DNA from: a bacterium | GTDB taxonomy: Bacteria > UBP15 > UBA6099 | Length of the DNA stretch: 9,962 nucleotides | Assembly (NCBI GenBank): GCA_029573925.1 | Contig: JAKQBV010000208.1 | Location: 1 to 9,962 of the forward strand | Reading direction: 5' to 3' | Shown: positions 5,807 through 9,962 of the stretch, one piece after another | Layout of the letters: every line of letters starts with the position of its first letter | Position numbering within the stretch: the stretch's first letter is position 1 | Notes under the pieces: generated by a model | Told to the model about the DNA's origin: nothing | The model's input: only the letters and a program-made list of their open reading frames with translations | Database searches by the model: none | Position numbers and translations under genes: made by a program

Positions 5807-8516
5807 GGACGGCGCAAACCTTCAATTCGGGTATTTTCGCCACAGGGTCGAGCGCGTCATTCGTGAGCCTGTTAACCGGAGCCTCGCTGAAATGAAACGT
5901 CGTGAAAACAACCCCTTTTTCCACCGTCCCGGACACGCGCGCGCGCAAACTGATTTTCCCTCTTCTGGAGGATACTTTTACCATGTCGCCGTCCGACACT
6001 CCCAGACGTTCCGCGTCCGACGGATTAATCTCAAGCACGGCTTCGGGGGCGAGAGTTTCGAGACTGGGACATCTGCGAGTCATCGTCCCCGTGTGGTAGT
6101 GATACTGAATGCGTCCAGTCGTCAGGATCATCGGGTATTTATCGTCCGTCAATTCCGCCGCCGGTTTGTAAGGGATGGCGGTCATCAGACCTTTGCCGCG
6201 CTTGAAGCCTTCCGCGTGAAGGAACTCAGTGCCGGGATGATCGATGTCCGGACACGGCCACTGTATGCCGCCTTTCTCAAGACGGGAGTAACTTATACCG
6301 GCGTACGAGGGAACAACTCGTCTGATTTCGTTAAATATCTGCTCCGGAGACGCATAGTCCGCGGAAAAACCCATGAGTTGAAACAGACGCTGGATTATTC
6401 TCCAATCAGGGTAACAGCTTCCTAGAGGCTGAACCGCCGCCCGAACGCGCTGCGCTCTGCGCTCTGTGTTTGTGAAAGTTCCGTCCTTTTCCGCCCAACT
6501 CGCGCCCGGAAGAACCACATCCGCTCGTTCGGCCGTTTCAGTCAGAAAAATATCCTGAACCACAAGAAAATCAACTTTGTCCAGCGCTTCCTCAATGTGA
6601 GTGATATTCGCGTCAGATAGAGCCGGGTTTTCGCCCATCACGTAAAGCGCGCGAATCTCCCCGTCAAGAATCGCCGGCATCATCTCTGTTACAGTTAATC
6701 CCGGTTTAGACGGCAGCGAATCGACGCCCCAGACGGCCGCGATTTTTCGCCTTGCCGAATCGTCCGCGACGCTCGCGTATCCCGGAAGCGAGCTTGGCAA
6801 AGCGCCCATGTCGCAAGCGCCTTGCACGTTGTTCTGTCCTCTTAACGGATTGACGCCTGTGCCGCGCCTACCTACGTTGCCTGTGAGCATCGCCAGATTC
6901 GCCACCGATTTCACGGCGTCAGTTCCTGTGACATGCTGCGTTATTCCCATCGCGTACAAAAAAGTCGTTTTATCGGATTTTCCTATCAGTTCGGCCACCG
7001 CAATCAGATCGGGCGCCGGAATCCCTGTTATGCTCTCCACCAGTTCGGGAGTGTATCTCTCCACTTCGCGGGCCAGTTCTTCGAACCCTTCGCATCTTTC
7101 GTCGATATATTCTTTATCATGAAGATTGTTCTTGATAATCCAATGCATTATGCCGTTAAGCCAAGCGACATCCGTGCCGGGTTTCTGGCGAAGCCAGTAG
7201 TTCGCCTGTTCGACAAGATCTATGCGCCTCGGATCAGCCACCACGAGGCGGGCGTCCCCCCGCTCCACCGCTCTCTTAATTCTCTGCGCGATTATGGGAT
7301 GGTTCTCCGTTGTGTTGGTTCCCGTGATAACAATAACATCGGCCTCCTCGATTTCAGCGATCGAGTTGGTCATCGCGCCGCTTCCGAAGACTGTGGCCAG
7401 ACCGGCCACGGTGGAAGCGTGTCAAAGCCGGGCGCAGTGATCGACGTTGTTAGAGCCGATTGCCTGCCTTATGAACCTCTGAAAAAGATAGTTTTCCTCA
7501 TTTGTGCATCTTGCGCTCGATAGCCCCGCGATGGAATCCGGGCCGTGTTCCGCCAGAGTTCGCCTGAATTCCCTCGCCACCTTAGTCAAGGCTTTCGTCC
7601 ACGTCGTTTCTTCGAGTTCTCCCTTTTCATTCCTCATCAGAGGCTTGTTGAGGCGTTCCCCGCTGTGTATGAACGCATACCCGAATCTGCCTTTCGAGCA
7701 CAGTCTTCCTTTGTTGACGCCCGCTGCGTCGTCAGTCGTCACCCCGACCACTTTGCCGTTTACAACGTTCAGTTCCAGCGAGCAACCGACACCGCAGTAC
7801 GCGCATGTCGTAGACGTCTTTTCCGTTTCCCACGGTTTGCCTTTGCCGCCCCCCATGCGCTCTTCGATAGCGTTCACCGGACATACTCTCATGCACTCTC
7901 CGCATGAGACGCAGCGCGAAGGGCTTTCAGGATCGGCGAGAGCGGGCTGGATCGACGCCAGCGCCCCCGGACCCGCCATCGTTATCGCTCCAAGACCTCT
8001 TATCTCTTTGCAGACTTTCACGCACCTTCCGCACAACACGCACCGCCTCGGATGATAGTCGAGTATCGGCGTCGAAAACTCCTTCCACGGATACTCCTCC
8101 GTCTTGATGCTGTAGCTCCCGAAATCGTTCGGGGCGAGGTCGTACTCGTATGCGATATCCTGAAGCTCGCAATCGCCGTTTTTAGGACATGACGAACAAT
8201 TCAACGGATGATGCGCCAAGATCATCCTTATGACCTCGCGCCTCAGGTTGAAAAGTCTCTCTGAACGAGTGACCACTCTCATGTCGTCCAGAGCCTGAGT
8301 GTTGCAGGCGGTAGCCGGCCTGTCGACTCCTTCGACCTCCACCACGCACACCCTGCATGAGCCTATCGGGCTTAGAGCTTCGTGATAACAGAGCGTCGGG
8401 ATTCTTACTCCCGCCGCTCTTGCCGCTTCGAGTATGGTCGACCCTTCCGGCGCGAATAACGTCTTCCCGTCGATCTCCAGTTTTACTTTCTTTTTCGTTT
8501 CGATGATTGTGGTCAT
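5790..8516 (-). CDS. fdhA: Selenocysteine-containing formate dehydrogenase catalytic subunit, read through an in-frame UGA
   Basis: Molybdenum/tungsten bis-MGD enzyme that interconverts formate and CO2, predicted at 908 residues. The UGA at 7424-7422 falls in the active-site motif VDHCARL-U-HAS as residue 365, and the same frame continues with conserved formate dehydrogenase sequence to a TGA at 5792-5790. The N-terminus is NuoG-like: [2Fe-2S] cysteines 43, 54, 57, 71; a His/Cys cluster at H103, C107, C110, C116; and two ferredoxin clusters (159/162/165/169 and 202/205/208/212). The catalytic-domain [4Fe-4S] cysteines are 238, 241, 245 and 273. A molybdopterin-dinucleotide-binding domain closes the C-terminus. 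No signal peptide is seen, so it is probably cytoplasmic. I chose the ATG at 8516 because AGAGGAA lies about 8 nt upstream; a TTG at 8537 in the same frame would overlap the upstream gene. A CDS starting at the GTG at 7409 would be an artefact. Confidence 0.95.
7379..7424 (-). promoter_or_regulatory. Bacterial SECIS element directing selenocysteine insertion in fdhA
   Basis: Directly after the UGA (7424-7422) the transcript can fold into a two-part hairpin. The lower stem CGCTTCC (7419-7413) pairs perfectly with GGAAGCG (7385-7379). The upper stem GTGGCC (7409-7404) pairs perfectly with GGCCAC (7398-7393). The apical loop is GGTCT (7403-7399). From established knowledge, Escherichia coli fdhF has the same GGUCU loop, which SelB recognises, and as I recall it also starts 18 nt after its UGA, as here. 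The perfect stems, the loop and the spacing make recoding far more likely than a true stop. Confidence 0.93.
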
Positions 8517-8520
8517 TGTT

Positions 8521-9962
8521 TTATTCCTCTGTGGCAAACAACGCTATTCTGTAACAACGCAGGCATCTCTCCGCCTCTCTTATCGCTTCATCGGGCTTTA
8601 ATCCGCGCTCGATTTCGACAAAGTCCGAAGTCCTCTCGCGCGCCGGCCTCATTTCCAGTCGGCAACGAGCCTTGTTTCCAAGCCTGTTCACCGGCGCTTG
8701 CGGCAGCGACATCGTTTTGAGCAATCTGAACATCCTTTCCGCTTCCGGCATGCTCATCTTCTCTCCGCGCATACTCTGATCCATACAATGGGCGACTCTC
8801 AATCCGTGCCCCATGGCGTCTATGAGCGCGGCGGGGCCGCTCACGCAGTCCCCTCCCGCAAACACCCTGTCCCTGCCCGTCATCATCGTGTTGTCGTCCA
8901 CCGCGATTGTTCCCCACTTCGTGGTTTCTATCCCGCATCCTTCGGTTAAGAAAGAGAAGTCCGAGGACTGCCCTATCGCGGGTATCACGATGTCGCACTC
9001 AATGGAAAAATCGGAGCCTTTCACTTCGACAGGACGGCGGCGGCCCGATGCGTCGGGTTCGCCCAAGTCCATCTTCACGCAGGTTATTCCCTTCACTTTT
9101 CCGTTCTCTGTGTCGATTCTCACGGGGTGAGTCAGGAAAAGGAGCTCGACTCCCTCCTCCATCGCGCCTTCAATTTCCTCGTGGTCGGCGGGCATTTCCT
9201 TCTGAGTGCGCCTGTACACCACGCTGACTTTGGAATATCCGAGGCGCACCGCGCTTCGAGCGCAGTCCATCGCCACGTTCCCGCCTCCCACCACCACCAC
9301 TCTGGTTCCTTCAGGGGGTTTGAACTCGCCTATGTGATGCAGCAGATTAAGGTCTCTGAGAAAAGTCACCCCTGAAACGTATCCTTCAGGATTGGAGGAT
9401 TCTCCATCCATGCCAACGCTTTTGCTTCCGTGCGCGCCGACAGAAATCAGAACCGTGTCGTATTCCGACTCTAACTGACTCAGAGGCAGGTCGCGGCCAA
9501 GACGCTTGCCGTAATGAAACTTCACTCCGATTTCGGATATCCGCCTGACTTCCGAACGGATCACGTCGCGAGGCAGCCTGTAGTCGGGAATCCCCACCGC
9601 GCTCATGCCGCCCGGCTCCTGCAGGTCTTCGAATATATGGACTTCATGCCCCTTGCGCTTGAGATAAAAAGCGGCGGTAAGCCCGCATGGCCCGGCTCCT
9701 ATAATCGCCGCTTTCTTTCCGCTAGCGGACGGAATTTCTTCCAGCGGCTTGGACCTTGCCGAGACGTAAGACACTATCTGATCATTGACGAATCTTTTCA
9801 GGTGTTTGATTGAAATTGCCTCGTCAAGCTCTTCGCGGCGGCAGACAAATTCGCAAGGCCTGACGCACACGCGACCGCAGACTCCCGCCAGTGGGTTCTT
9901 CCTTCCAATAATCGCTAGGCTCTCGTAGTAATTCCCGCTTCTGATGGCGTCCACATATTCCG
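8521..9962 (-). CDS. GltD/NfnB-like FAD- and NAD(P)H-dependent oxidoreductase, partial at its 5' end
   Basis: The reading frame is open to the right edge. The first possible start inside the window, a GTG at 9954, lies within conserved sequence, so the real start is outside. Counting from the first whole codon (9960-9958), four cysteines at 28, 32, 36 and 40 match the N-terminal [4Fe-4S] site of glutamate synthase small subunits. An FAD-binding GxGxxG motif lies near 88-93, an NAD(P)H-binding GGGNVAMD motif near 225-232, the GltD-type YRRTQKEMPA segment near 249-258, and the C-terminal flavin motif AGGD at 368-371. A CLRC pair (466, 469) near the C-terminus could help bind another cluster. 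In the family these proteins pass electrons between NAD(P)H and iron-sulfur partners. The formate dehydrogenase gene begins 4 bp downstream, so I infer it is that enzyme's pyridine-nucleotide module rather than a glutamate synthase subunit; no large glutamate synthase subunit is in view. Confidence 0.93.
   Translation of the reverse strand, partial: EYVDAIRSGNYYESLAIIGRKNPLAGVCGRVCVRPCEFVCRREELDEAISIKHLKRFVNDQIVSYVSARSKPLEEIPSASGKKAAIIGAGPCGLTAAFYLKRKGHEVHIFEDLQEPGGMSAVGIPDYRLPRDVIRSEVRRISEIGVKFHYGKRLGRDLPLSQLESEYDTVLISVGAHGSKSVGMDGESSNPEGYVSGVTFLRDLNLLHHIGEFKPPEGTRVVVVGGGNVAMDCARSAVRLGYSKVSVVYRRTQKEMPADHEEIEGAMEEGVELLFLTHPVRIDTENGKVKGITCVKMDLGEPDASGRRRPVEVKGSDFSIECDIVIPAIGQSSDFSFLTEGCGIETTKWGTIAVDDNTMMTGRDRVFAGGDCVSGPAALIDAMGHGLRVAHCMDQSMRGEKMSMPEAERMFRLLKTMSLPQAPVNRLGNKARCRLEMRPARERTSDFVEIERGLKPDEAIREAERCLRCYRIALFATEE

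Noticed and set aside
7422..7424. TGA as a genuine nonsense mutation making fdhA a pseudogene
   Set aside because: The codon is at the exact selenocysteine position, both sides are well conserved in frame, and a perfect SECIS hairpin follows.
1..9962. Long open frames on the plus strand (for example 5174-5866 and 1253-1792)
   Set aside because: They lie antisense to well-supported genes, have no recognisable domains or ribosome sites, and fit the usual shadow frames of GC-moderate coding DNA.
1..9962. CRISPR arrays, tRNA or rRNA genes, insertion sequences, phage genes
   Set aside because: I saw no regularly spaced repeats, no tRNA-like cloverleaf, no transposase or integrase motifs and no terminal inverted repeats; the gene content is a coherent metabolic locus.

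Overview
The window is a formate-oxidation (or CO2-reduction) locus from what is most likely an anaerobic or facultatively anaerobic bacterium. All seven genes I can support lie on the minus strand, so transcription runs from the right edge to the left. The organism makes selenoproteins, because one gene has an in-frame UGA with a bacterial-type SECIS hairpin. It probably also matures periplasmic c-type cytochromes, because a sensor kinase carries a CxxCH motif outside the membrane. The gene content would fit Desulfobacterota, Nitrospirota or similar anaerobes, but I cannot fix the taxon from sequence alone.

Right block (9962 to about 3697, four tightly packed genes): a GltD/NfnB-like FAD/NAD(P)H oxidoreductase that enters from beyond the window; a 908-residue formate dehydrogenase catalytic subunit with selenocysteine at residue 365; a membrane histidine kinase with a putative heme-binding extracytoplasmic sensor; and a receiver-only response regulator. 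Gaps are 4 bp or less, or the genes overlap, so this looks like one operon pairing an enzyme with its sensor. An annotation that treats UGA only as stop will split the formate dehydrogenase into two false genes (8516-7422 and 7409-5790).

Middle (3696-3465): a 232-bp spacer, AT-rich on the regulator side. It holds a plausible sigma70-type promoter and a GC-rich hairpin in the leader of the next operon.

Left block (3464 to 1, continuing beyond the window): a NuoE-like [2Fe-2S] subunit, a NuoF-like FMN/NAD(H) subunit with extra iron-sulfur domains at both ends, and a second formate dehydrogenase catalytic subunit. This second subunit has the same domain plan as the first but carries cysteine (residue 354) where the first has selenocysteine. 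The three together look like a soluble NAD(H)-linked, possibly electron-bifurcating, formate dehydrogenase.

The main point of interest is the pairing of a Sec and a Cys isoenzyme in adjacent same-strand operons. Each has a different pyridine-nucleotide partner (GltD-like versus NuoEF-like), and a heme-type two-component system sits between them. The families are known; the arrangement suggests selenium- and redox-dependent switching between two formate/CO2 enzymes, which is inference.
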